The notes under the pieces were generated by a model, which was not told the DNA's origin, ran no database searches, and saw only the letters and a program-made list of their open reading frames with translations. From Candidatus Tectimicrobiota bacterium (GTDB lineage: Bacteria; JACPSX01): a stretch of DNA of 27,074 bases. A program made the translations under genes and the position numbers. Location of the stretch: the NCBI GenBank assembly GCA_016193065.1, contig JACPSX010000127.1, positions 1 through 27,074 of the forward strand. The letters are read 5' to 3'. Shown one piece after another: positions 6,601 through 13,482 of this stretch; the stretch's first letter is position 1, and every line of letters begins with the position of its first letter.

Positions 6601-6849
6601 CTGCCTAAAGCCTTTATGCGCATCCGTCACTTCGGCTTCTAGGCGAACCGAACCAAGAAGCAGACCCTCCCTCGATGCCGAGAGCTTTTGGGACTTTTGG
6701 CTTCTTGGCCCCAAACGGCTCCCAAGAGCTCTCACGATCTCCTGCGGGAACTGACCGGTGGGGATCTCTCCCGCTGTCCCTCTTGTCAGCAAGGAGCCAT
6801 GGTCATCGTTGCCGAGCTGCCCGCTCTCCCCCGAGGGGACTCCTCGTGA

Positions 6850-7188
6850 GAACAAAGGCTTCGATCTCCAGGCTTCTCCTTTTTTCTTCTCCAAGTGCAG
6901 TCTGCGCACGGCTGTCTCCAGCGGCAGGGATAGGCTCTCCGGAAGCCCTCTCGACGCGCCTGGAGTCGTGCAGTACGATCCCAGAAAGGGTCCGCTCGGA
7001 CCCCTGTTCCTGCCATGCCTCCATCCGTCCCCTACCCCTTGCTTTCTGCTCTGTCCCCTTTCCGCTTTACAATCCCCATAGCAAGCAGTACATTCCCGCT
7101 CAGCAGTTTAGCCCAACACGTTTTATCCCCAAGGCTTTTCCAGGGTCTGGGTTGCCCCCATTTCCTTCCAAGGCGCCTCAGGGATAAA
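6850..7188. other. Non-coding stretch, probable tail of the IS91-type remnant
   Basis: I see no convincing gene on either strand between the end of the transposase remnant and hicB. Open frames here have no recognisable domain and no ribosome-binding site. The segment may be the untranslated right end of the IS91-type element, but I cannot locate its terminus. Confidence 0.4.
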
Positions 7189-7201
7189 AAGCTATAAGCT
7201 T
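7189..7201. promoter_or_regulatory. Small inverted repeat upstream of hicB, possible operator
   Basis: AAGCT-ATA-AGCTT is a perfect 5-base inverted repeat. It sits just before the AGGAG ribosome-binding site (7206-7210) of hicB, in a locally AT-rich patch. Toxin-antitoxin promoters are commonly covered by such operators, but this HicB is short and I see no DNA-binding domain in it, so the role is uncertain. Confidence 0.3.
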
Positions 7202-7217
7202 CATTAGGAGAGATGAG

Positions 7218-7427
7218 ATGAAAACCAAGATGAAAGCCAAACTGAAGATGGTGTACTGGAAAGGGAAGAAGTTCTGGGTTGGCAAGCTGGTTGACCACCC
7301 GGAAATCATGACCCAGGGCGAGACGCTGGAAGAACTGGAAGAGAACATCATTGATGCGTACCGGCTGATCGTCTTTGATGACGTTCCGGCTGAACACGAG
7401 AGCAAGGAAATCGTTCTGATCGTATGA
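7218..7427 (+). CDS. hicB: HicB family antitoxin
   Basis: A 69-residue protein with the HicB/UPF0150 pattern: YWKGKKFWVGKLVDHPEIMT, then QGETLEELEENIIDAYRL. It has the beta-strand, G-E-T-L-E-E-L and following helix of the degenerate RNase H-like fold. Such proteins bind and block the HicA mRNA interferase. The usual C-terminal helix-turn-helix or ribbon-helix-helix domain is absent, so it may regulate its promoter only weakly. AGGAG lies seven bases before the ATG. It overlaps hicA by four bases (ATGA), implying translational coupling. The antitoxin-first order is the reverse of the classic Escherichia coli hicAB arrangement but is common elsewhere. It lies inside the mobile-element island. 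Confidence 0.85.
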   Translation: MKTKMKAKLKMVYWKGKKFWVGKLVDHPEIMTQGETLEELEENIIDAYRLIVFDDVPAEHESKEIVLIV

Positions 7428-7597
7428 AGCGCCGGGAACTTATTAAGAAACTGCTAGCCGCTGGCTGCGTTTATGTGCGGCCGGGGTCCCGGCATGACCT
7501 ATACCTGAACCCCAAGACAGGGAAAAAGCAGGCCGTTCCCAGGCACAAGGAGATTGATGAACACCTTGCCAAGCATATCCTAAAGATTCTGACATAA
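7424..7597 (+). CDS. hicA: HicA family mRNA interferase toxin
   Basis: A 57-residue protein beginning MKRRELIKKLLAAGC, followed by the core PGSRHDLYLNPKTGKKQAVP and RHKEIDEHLAKHILKIL. This is the double-stranded RNA-binding-like HicA fold; the catalytic His is that of GSRHDLY, and PRHKEID is the second family signature. HicA toxins cut mRNA when their antitoxin is degraded. The gene starts inside the hicB stop (ATGA overlap). The length is normal for the family and no lesion is visible, so the pair looks functional and may stabilise the island. Confidence 0.85.
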   Translation: MKRRELIKKLLAAGCVYVRPGSRHDLYLNPKTGKKQAVPRHKEIDEHLAKHILKILT

Positions 7598-7818
7598 CAC
7601 CCATGAGGCCCCCGGTTGTCAAGGGCAAGAAACTCCCTGCCAAACACCACCAAACCTTTATTCAAATTTAGGCCCCCCGTGCAGGCATAAGTACTTGAGT
7701 TGTCATAGTGCAAAAGGTATCGAAACCCGTTCCACCCACACACGCGGCAAGAGGAAAGAATGACGCTTCGGGTTTCTTTCGCCGGTGCCCTACTATTCCT
7801 GGAGTGCCTCGTCTCCCC

Positions 7819-9021
7819 TCACTGCACATCAACGGAAGCGGAACGGGAAGCCGAGGGAGCCGGGAAGCGCTTCAGGATCTCGTAAGTCGTGCTGCGCTGG
7901 GCCGGAGTGCGGCCGATCTGCCAGATCAGGTCCTGAAACTCCTCGGGGTCCATGTTTTGTCCCTCTTCCGAGCCGGCCAGCCGCGAAATGCTCTCTTCCA
8001 TCAAGGTGCCGCCAAAATCATCCGCTCCACCCCGCAGGCACCACTGGGAAACCGTGCGCCCCATTTTCACCCAGGCCACCTGCACGTGGTCGATCCAGCC
8101 CTTGAGGAGAATCCGGGACAGGGCATGGATCTTGAGATGCTCCTCCAGAGTAGCGCCCGGACGAGCCAGCCCCGAGCGGTACAGGTCCGTGTTGTGGTGG
8201 ATAAACCCCAGGGGCACGAACTCCGTGAATCCGCCCGTCTCCTGCTGGATCGATCGCAGCAGCAGTATGTGCCGCACCCAGTGCTCCGGCTTTTCAATAT
8301 GTCCGTACATGATCGTAGAGGTTGTGGGGATTCCCAACTCGTGAGCCGTCCGAATCACCTTCATCCACTGTTCCACGGTCACCTTGTTCTTCGAGAGCAC
8401 CTGGCGAATCTGCGGATCCAGGATCTCCGCTGCAGTGCCCGGAATGCTGTCCAGCCCCGCCTCGCGCAGCATCTTGAGGTAATCACGCAGATCCATCCCC
8501 GTCTTCTCGATTCCGTAGATGATTTCCATGGGGGAAAAGGCGTGAATGTGAATCTGCGGCACCGCTTCCCGAATCGCCCGCAAGATGTCACGATAGTAGT
8601 AGGGTTTTAGATCCCTCGGAAGCCCTCCTTGCACGCAGACCTCCGTGCCCCCTCGCTCCCATGCTTCCCTTGTCTTATTTCCAATATCCTGCAAAGAATG
8701 ATTCCAGGCGTCAGGACTCTTGGGGCCCGTCATGAAAGCACAGAACTTACAGCCGATGATACATACGTTGGTGAAGTTAATGTTACGCGTGATCACGTAG
8801 GTGATCGTGTCGCCCACCGCCCTCTTCCTCAACACGTCGGCGGCCAATAAGAGAGCGTGCAGCTCCTCGCCCTTTACCTGAGCCAATACCAGGCCATCGT
8901 TCTCGCTCAGGTCTTCCGGCCCCAGGGCTTTTTCCAGCAATCTCGCCACCGGACTCTCAATGTTTCCCAGGATCTGCCCTAACTCTTCTTCGCTGTCCTC
9001 GTGCTCAAACCACTCTTGCAT
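7819..9021 (-). CDS. cofH: F420 biosynthesis radical SAM subunit CofH (FO synthase subunit 2)
   Basis: A 400-residue radical SAM enzyme with the 4Fe-4S motif C87-x3-C91-x2-C94 (NVCIIGCKFC). With CofG it makes 7,8-didemethyl-8-hydroxy-5-deazariboflavin (FO), the chromophore of F420; CofH joins a tyrosine-derived fragment to 5-amino-6-ribitylaminouracil. Further family blocks are GGTEVCVQGGLPRDL, HAFSPMEI, GLDSIPGTAAEIL, TSTIMYGHIE and GADDFGGTLMEE. I chose the ATG at 9021 because GAGGAGG lies five bases upstream; the frame stays open further 5' but would run inside cofG. The start overlaps the cofG stop by 17 bases. The last 162 bases are duplicated at 5318-5479, and this end forms the right border of the mobile-element island. 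Confidence 0.93.
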   Translation of the reverse strand: MQEWFEHEDSEEELGQILGNIESPVARLLEKALGPEDLSENDGLVLAQVKGEELHALLLAADVLRKRAVGDTITYVITRNINFTNVCIIGCKFCAFMTGPKSPDAWNHSLQDIGNKTREAWERGGTEVCVQGGLPRDLKPYYYRDILRAIREAVPQIHIHAFSPMEIIYGIEKTGMDLRDYLKMLREAGLDSIPGTAAEILDPQIRQVLSKNKVTVEQWMKVIRTAHELGIPTTSTIMYGHIEKPEHWVRHILLLRSIQQETGGFTEFVPLGFIHHNTDLYRSGLARPGATLEEHLKIHALSRILLKGWIDHVQVAWVKMGRTVSQWCLRGGADDFGGTLMEESISRLAGSEEGQNMDPEEFQDLIWQIGRTPAQRSTTYEILKRFPAPSASRSASVDVQ

Positions 9022-10246
9022 CTCTTCCTCCTCGTTGGGAATCCGCGGTCCAGGCAGCTTCCTCCTTCGCATAGCCGTCCTGGCCGCAAAGCCTCTCCAC
9101 ATTGGGCCGCAATACCGGGGTGAGATACATCTGCTTGCGGGCGATGTATTCGGGATAGATGGCCAATCTCTCCCGGACCTGATAGCCGCATCCAGCCGTG
9201 CGTTCGTACAGCTCACGCAAGTGAGGCCACGGTGCCTCCGGATTGATATAGTCCTGGGTCAGCGGGGAGATCCCTCCCCAGTCGTTGATCCCGGCCGAAA
9301 TGAGCGTCGGGTAAGTGTCCGGGGTCAGGTTCGGAGGTGCCTGGAGATTCATTTCGCCTCCCAAGATGAGCCTGGCCACGGCGATCGTGCGTAAAAAATC
9401 CTCCAGCGTAGGATCGGGCCTATGACGCATGGGAATCGTGGGCTTGGCCCGGAAGTTCTGGATAATCACTTCCTGTATGTGCCCGTACCGCCGGTGCAGC
9501 CGGGCGATGGCGAGCAGTGAATCGACCCGCTCGGTCCAGGTTTCCCCGATGCCGATGAGAATCCCGGTCGTGAACGGAATGTTCAAGCGCCCCGCCTCTT
9601 CCAAAGTGCGTAGCCGCCGGGAGGGAACCTTATCGGGAGCCCTGTCGTGGGCTCCACCAGTTTCCAGCAAACGCGGGCTCACACTCTCCAGCATGAGACC
9701 TAGGCTCACGTTCACCTCCCGCAGCCTCCGCAAGTCCCGCGGTCCCATGAGACCCGGATTGGAATGCGGGAGAAGCGATGACTTCTCAATCACCAGGCGG
9801 CAAACGGCAGCCAGGTAGTCCAGTGTTCTGCGGAATCCGAGCCGCCGGAGTTCCTCCCGAGCCTCGGCAAACAGAGCCTCGGGCCGGTCTCCGAGACTGA
9901 AAAGGGCTTCCTTGCAACCCAATTCCGCCCCCCGGTTTACGACCTCCAAAACCTCATCAGGGGTCAGGGTCTTGGCTCCCACATCTCCAGGATCTTTGCG
10001 GAACGTGCAGTAGCCGCAGTAGTCCCGGCAAAGGTTCGTGAGGGGGATAAATACCTTGGGGGAATAGGTAATTGTCTTGCCCTTGTGCCGGTCGGCCAGT
10101 TCCCGCGCCGCTCTCAGCAAAGACGAAAACTCTTCCCCTTCCACGTCTGCCAGGAGAAGTGCCTCCTCCCGCGTGATCGTCTCCCCTTCTCCCGCCTTAC
10201 AGAGGATCTCTTCCACAGCCGGCTTGAACTTGACTGCGCTGGACAT
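9005..10246 (-). CDS. cofG: F420 biosynthesis radical SAM subunit CofG (FO synthase subunit 1)
   Basis: A 413-residue radical SAM protein with C73-x3-C77-x2-C80 (NLCRDYCGYC). CofG closes the deazaflavin ring of FO using the CofH product. Family blocks: LGDRPEALFAEAREELRRLG, LPHSNPGLM, SLGLMLES, PFTTGILIGIGET, VIIQNFRAKPTIPM and GINDWGGISPLTQDY. The ATG at 10246 is preferred: it follows the npdG stop by 13 bases and has a modest AGAGAAGAG ribosome-binding site, whereas the longer open frame would run back through npdG. In actinobacteria CofG and CofH are one protein (FbiC); here they are separate but adjacent, as in archaea and several uncultured bacterial phyla. No lesion is visible. Confidence 0.93.
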   Translation of the reverse strand: MSSAVKFKPAVEEILCKAGEGETITREEALLLADVEGEEFSSLLRAARELADRHKGKTITYSPKVFIPLTNLCRDYCGYCTFRKDPGDVGAKTLTPDEVLEVVNRGAELGCKEALFSLGDRPEALFAEAREELRRLGFRRTLDYLAAVCRLVIEKSSLLPHSNPGLMGPRDLRRLREVNVSLGLMLESVSPRLLETGGAHDRAPDKVPSRRLRTLEEAGRLNIPFTTGILIGIGETWTERVDSLLAIARLHRRYGHIQEVIIQNFRAKPTIPMRHRPDPTLEDFLRTIAVARLILGGEMNLQAPPNLTPDTYPTLISAGINDWGGISPLTQDYINPEAPWPHLRELYERTAGCGYQVRERLAIYPEYIARKQMYLTPVLRPNVERLCGQDGYAKEEAAWTADSQRGGRDARVV

Positions 10247-10259
10247 CTCTTCTCTTTCG

Positions 10260-10970
10260 TCAGTGACTCTTTTGCGAAAGCTGGGTACCCGGAAGCCGGG
10301 TGCCCACCGGCTTAAGCACGTGCGGTAATCCGCTGATCTCCACACATGCGGCTTTCACCCCATAGCGTCTGTTGATGCCGAGAAGAACCGCGGTCATTCC
10401 CTCCAGGAACACGGCGTTTTCCAGAGATCCCGCGTCGATGGCCCTCACCCCGAGCTCTCTTACGAGATCGAGAACAACTTGCTTCGCCCCGGCATCATCT
10501 CCGCACACCAGCGCGTCGCAATCGATTGGGTTCTCGGCTTCATCGTATCGATGAGCCGAAAGGTTGTGCAATGCCCCGACGACATTCACGTCCGGACCCA
10601 GGAGGGTCTGGGCTTCCTGTGCCGCCGAACCTTCCACGGGGAAAGCAAGCCGGGTCGGGTTTTGTGGGTGTAAGGGGACGGTGACATCAATCACCACCTT
10701 GCCCTGGACCCGATCCCGCATCTGCAACAACAGGCCACGATGCCCCCTGGAGGTAACAGCGAGAACGACCACTTCTCCTTTTTCCGCCGCTTCCTCGTTG
10801 GTTCCTCCCTCAAAACGCCCGCCCCGGATTTCCTGGGAAAGTTCCTCGGCAATACGGAGCGCCTTTTCACGCTGCCGCGAGCCAATGAAAATCGTGTTTC
10901 CCGCCAAGGCCCAGCGCCGGGCCAGAGCTTTGCCCTCCTTCCCCGTCCCTCCCAGAATGGCAATTTTCAT
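10260..10970 (-). CDS. npdG: NADPH-dependent F420 reductase
   Basis: A 236-residue Rossmann protein. The N-terminal MKIAILGGTGKEGKALARRW carries the nucleotide-binding glycine motif, followed by IFIGSRQREKA, whose Ser-Arg pair is typical of NADP(H) preference. KVVIDVTVPLHP, LGPDVNVVGALHNLSAH and DALVCGDD are the F420:NADP oxidoreductase family blocks. The enzyme passes hydride between NADPH and F420 and so supplies F420H2 to LLM reductases. It lies between cofE (43 bases upstream) and cofG (13 bases downstream). A run of G just before the ATG forms the ribosome-binding region. The C-terminal part after GLPHVLKPVG is a little longer than usual. Confidence 0.88.
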   Translation of the reverse strand: MKIAILGGTGKEGKALARRWALAGNTIFIGSRQREKALRIAEELSQEIRGGRFEGGTNEEAAEKGEVVVLAVTSRGHRGLLLQMRDRVQGKVVIDVTVPLHPQNPTRLAFPVEGSAAQEAQTLLGPDVNVVGALHNLSAHRYDEAENPIDCDALVCGDDAGAKQVVLDLVRELGVRAIDAGSLENAVFLEGMTAVLLGINRRYGVKAACVEISGLPHVLKPVGTRLPGTQLSQKSH

Positions 10971-11013
10971 GGTCCCCCCCTATTGCCCGTTCCGTCGGAT
11001 GAACTGAGCTCTA

Positions 11014-11769
11014 CTAACGGAAAATATCCGCCTCAGGCGATCGAATGAGATGGCTTCCTTTCCCCGCTTCCCCTGAGGAAGAAAAGCCCTTCACCTGGGC
11101 AACGGGAATCCTCCGGGTCTTTCCCAGGACCAATTCCCCGGCCCCGGCGAGTTCATCGGCCACGGCGGCCAAGGAGGCTTTCATCTCATAGCCGAAGGTG
11201 TCCTCCTTCCCCCGGTAGTCGATCAGAGGCTCCAGCCCCGCGATCCCGAGGGCCACATCGACGGTCCCCTCCCGCCAGGGCCTTCCGAAGCTGTCACTGA
11301 TAATGACCGCCGGTTGCACGCCGGCCAGCTCCTGGAGCCCCCGCCGGATCTGCGCGGCCGATGCATCCGGCTCCTTGGGCAGCAGGGCCACCCGGCCGGG
11401 TCCCACGTTGGAGGCATCGACCCCTCCGTTCGCGCAGATAAAGCCGTGATGGGTCTCCACCACGAGAACACCCCGGTCCATCCGCACGATGCGGCGGCAC
11501 TCGCGCAAAACGACCTCCACGAGCCTGGGATCCTTCCCCGTCTGCTTGGCAACGGTGTGTGCAAAGGGCGATGGGGTCACCTCGCTGAGCTCGACGATCC
11601 GACCCTCCGCCTTGGAGACGATCTTGTGAGCCACCACCAGGATGTCGCTGGAGGAGAGGGTAAGCTGCCCCTTCCGGCAAGCCTCCACGATCAGCGCGGC
11701 GACGTTGTCGCCGTAGCGGACCTCGGGGATGTGCTCAACCCCGATCACTTCAAGTCGAAATGAGGCCAT
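11014..11769 (-). CDS. cofE: Coenzyme F420-0:L-glutamate ligase (CofE)
   Basis: A 251-residue CofE-family protein (PF01996). It adds gamma-linked glutamates to F420-0 using GTP and two metal ions. Family blocks: DILVVAHKIVSKAEGRIVEL, VVETHHGFICANGGVDASNV, AVIISDSFGRPWREGTVDVA and GLEPLIDYRGKEDTFGYEMK. This is the short form with no C-terminal nitroreductase-like FbiB domain, so it is the archaeal-type enzyme. The start overlaps the end of cofC by 20 bases. The gene appears whole, in contrast to the two genes before it. Confidence 0.92.
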   Translation of the reverse strand: MASFRLEVIGVEHIPEVRYGDNVAALIVEACRKGQLTLSSSDILVVAHKIVSKAEGRIVELSEVTPSPFAHTVAKQTGKDPRLVEVVLRECRRIVRMDRGVLVVETHHGFICANGGVDASNVGPGRVALLPKEPDASAAQIRRGLQELAGVQPAVIISDSFGRPWREGTVDVALGIAGLEPLIDYRGKEDTFGYEMKASLAAVADELAGAGELVLGKTRRIPVAQVKGFSSSGEAGKGSHLIRSPEADIFR

Positions 11770-12392
11770 TGTAAGTCCTCTGATCCGGGAGCGCCCGGAC
11801 CGTCAGTTCCAGCCGGGATACTCTTTTTCTCACCCCGATGGAGGTCAGATACCGGTACGTTTCACCACTGCGGGCTTCCTCGAGATAGGCAGCCACATCT
11901 TCGGGCCGGTCCAGGTCCAGGCCCAGGCGGGGCCGCTCAACTACGGAGCAGGGAATCCCAAGTCGAAGGGCCAGATCATGATGAGGGTGGAAGCTGTTGT
12001 TCCCAAACGTGAGAGGCATGACATCGCCGGGACAGCGCAAGGCCCCATTGGTCCCGCAGCCATCCCGGGCCGGACACAGGACAACCCGGGGAGAGCCGTC
12101 GGATTCCGCCACCAGGGCATCCACATCTTCCGGCCACACCAGGGGAACATCCGCAGGAATCACCAGCAGGCCGTCCACAGTGCCCGACAAGACCCGTGTT
12201 CCCCCGGCGACGGCCTCCGTCTCTCCCGAGGACGACAACGCGACTGATGCGGCTTGCCTCTGCCACCACGCTGACCACGTCCCTGAGCATCGCCAGGGCC
12301 AGTTGATAGCGCTCCGCGGCAGCCAGCAGCCCGGACAGGCGCTGTTTGGAGTGCTCGGGATCTTTCAAAGGAATCAGGGCTGCAATTCTCAT
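11750..12392 (-). pseudogene. cofC: 2-phospho-L-lactate guanylyltransferase (CofC), frameshifted by a deletion
   Basis: CofC (FbiD-like) joins a phospho-three-carbon acid to GTP to give the donor used by CofD. The first part reads MRIAALIPLKDPEHSKQRLS and continues to RISRVVVLG in one frame. The rest, from about 12225, is in another frame: GETEAVAGGTRVL, DGLLVIPADVPLVWPEDVDA and GLDLDRPEDVAAYL. Both metal-binding Asp regions (IPAD and LDLDRPED) survive. The segment normally found between VVVxS-D and the G-L-N motif is missing, roughly 25 codons, and the join shifts the frame. It overlaps cofD by four bases (ATGA). As written it cannot make full-length CofC: frame one ends after 138 codons. 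An assembly error is possible. Confidence 0.8.
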
Positions 12393-13287
12393 TGCTGTTC
12401 CCGTTCTATCCTGGCCAGGATCTCTGTTGCCAGCCTCCTGCGCTCATCGCGATTCTTCATGATTGTTTCCGCCACCAGGACCTCAAGCCCCAGAGCTGAA
12501 ACAGCCGGGGCCAGGTCCCGATCGATTGAATCAATGACCACCAGATCGGCTACATCTTCCAGGGCTCGGGCCACCCCCAACGCCGAGACCTCCCAGCCCC
12601 GCGCCGCCATGAGCTTATGGGCAGGACCGCTGACCGCCGCCCCGCCCACAATAGGGCTCACGGCGAAAACGGGAGCCCGGGTATCTCTTAAAGCCTCGCG
12701 AATCCCGGGTACGGCCAGGATCGGCCCCAGGCTGGTCACCGGATTACTGGGACAAAGAATGACCGCCCGGGCTTCCAGGATGGCGGCAATTACCCCCGGG
12801 GCCGGTCGTGCCACCTCCACTCCTTTGAAATACACTGCATTGACATCTTCCTGCCAGGCTCCCTTGACAAAAAACTCCTGGAAGTGGCGGTCCCCTCCCG
12901 GAGTCACCACATGGGTCTCGACGCGGTCATTGCTCATGGGGAAAACCCTCGTCTCCACCCCCCAGGCGCGACGCAACGAATCAATGGCCTCGGCCAGCGT
13001 CCGGCCGCGCCGAAGCTCGAGAGTGCGGTGAATGTGGCTCGCCAGATCCCGGTCTCCGAGCCGGAACCAGGTCTCGTGCCCAAGCCGCCCCAGGGACTCC
13101 AGGCAACAAAAAGAATCCCCCGCAATCCCCCACCCCTTCTCCCAATCAATGATTCCGGCCGAAGCCCATAGAGATCAATATCATCCCCCGTGTTGCAGAT
13201 CAGGGTCAGAGCGGCAGGATCGCTCTCCTGGAGCAGCCCATCCACGAGTTTTGCAGCACCGGTTCCGCCCGCAAGCAGTGTAATCAC
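12389..13287 (-). pseudogene. cofD: 2-phospho-L-lactate transferase (CofD), frameshifted by a deletion
   Basis: CofD (FbiA-like) transfers the phospholactyl-type group onto FO to give F420-0. From a GTG at 13287 the first frame reads ITLLAGGTGAAKLVDGLLQE and CNTGDDIDLYGLR. The frame then changes near 13158, where the other frame continues AGIIDWEKGWGIAGDSF, CCLESLGRLGHETWFRLGDR and RVETHVVTPGG, on to CPSNPVTSLGPILAVPG and SPIVGGAAVSGPA. Normal CofD has the block S-P-D-x-D-T-x-x-Y-x-L between GLR and AG; it is absent, so about a dozen codons were lost and the frame shifted. Everything else is conserved. The 117-codon first frame alone lacks most of the protein. It is the first gene of the cof operon. 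Confidence 0.82.
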
Positions 13288-13367
13288 TGGCCCCCCGGAA
13301 TTCCTTAAGACTTTTAGAGTTCCGCAGAAAAATGGCTACTGTGGGTCACTGATTCGGCGTAAGGATT

Positions 13368-13396
13368 ATTTTAAAGGTTTCCCCTATCCACCGCAA
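13368..13396 (-). promoter_or_regulatory. Predicted promoter of the cof operon
   Basis: On the minus strand TTGCGG (13396-13391) and TAAAAT (13373-13368) are separated by exactly 17 bases. This would give a leader of about 70 bases before the GTG start of cofD. The -10 matches the sigma70 consensus at five of six positions; the -35 is weak. The 195-base gap 13288-13482 holds no gene. Confidence 0.4.
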
Positions 13397-13482
13397 GAGT
13401 AAATAGTTGCAGCAGGCAAGAGAACACCGCCTAACCCCTTCCTCGACCGCCGGACAATACACGACCAGAGCGCCCGGGTTGG

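Larger units (their letters stand above)
5570..6849 (+). mobile_element. IS91-type transposase C-terminal remnant, interrupted by a second element
   Basis: Two pieces of one gene lie on either side of the integrase element. The left piece (5570-5617) reads KSMTLK, then after a one-base frameshift AQEFLRRFLQ. The right piece (6595-6849) continues HVLPKAFMRIRHFGF, a TAG stop, then ANRTKKQTLPRCRELLGL, and ends with RCPSCQQGAMVIVAELPALP and a TGA. Joined, they give RRFLQHVLPKAF-RIRHFGF-ANR. This is the hallmark C-terminal region of IS91-family (rolling-circle, HUH) transposases, including the trailing zinc-ribbon-like CPSC. The N-terminal HUH nuclease domain is missing. A frameshift, an internal stop and the insertion show that it is dead. 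Confidence 0.75.

Noticed and set aside
7754-7780. Hairpin GAAAGAA...TTCTTTC as a cofH terminator
   Set aside because: Only seven A/T-rich pairs around a 13-base loop, no T run, and placed about 40 bases beyond the cofH stop. Too weak to call.
7819-7980. A tRNA gene at the island border, as is usual for integrases
   Set aside because: No cloverleaf-like sequence or tRNA motifs at either border; the duplicated sequence is clearly protein-coding cofH.
9022-9216. Upstream extension of the cofH reading frame to 9216
   Set aside because: It would run inside cofG, has no ribosome-binding site, and the ATG at 9021 follows GAGGAGG at a good distance.
11997-13031. A 344-codon plus-strand open frame across cofC and cofD
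   Set aside because: Its Arg/Ser/Thr/Ala-rich translation has no domain. The minus strand carries clear CofC and CofD motifs, only split by frameshifts.
12226-13158. Programmed ribosomal frameshifting in cofD and cofC
   Set aside because: Conserved residues are missing at both breaks, so a simple frame change would not restore normal proteins. I also see no slippery sequence with a downstream hairpin.
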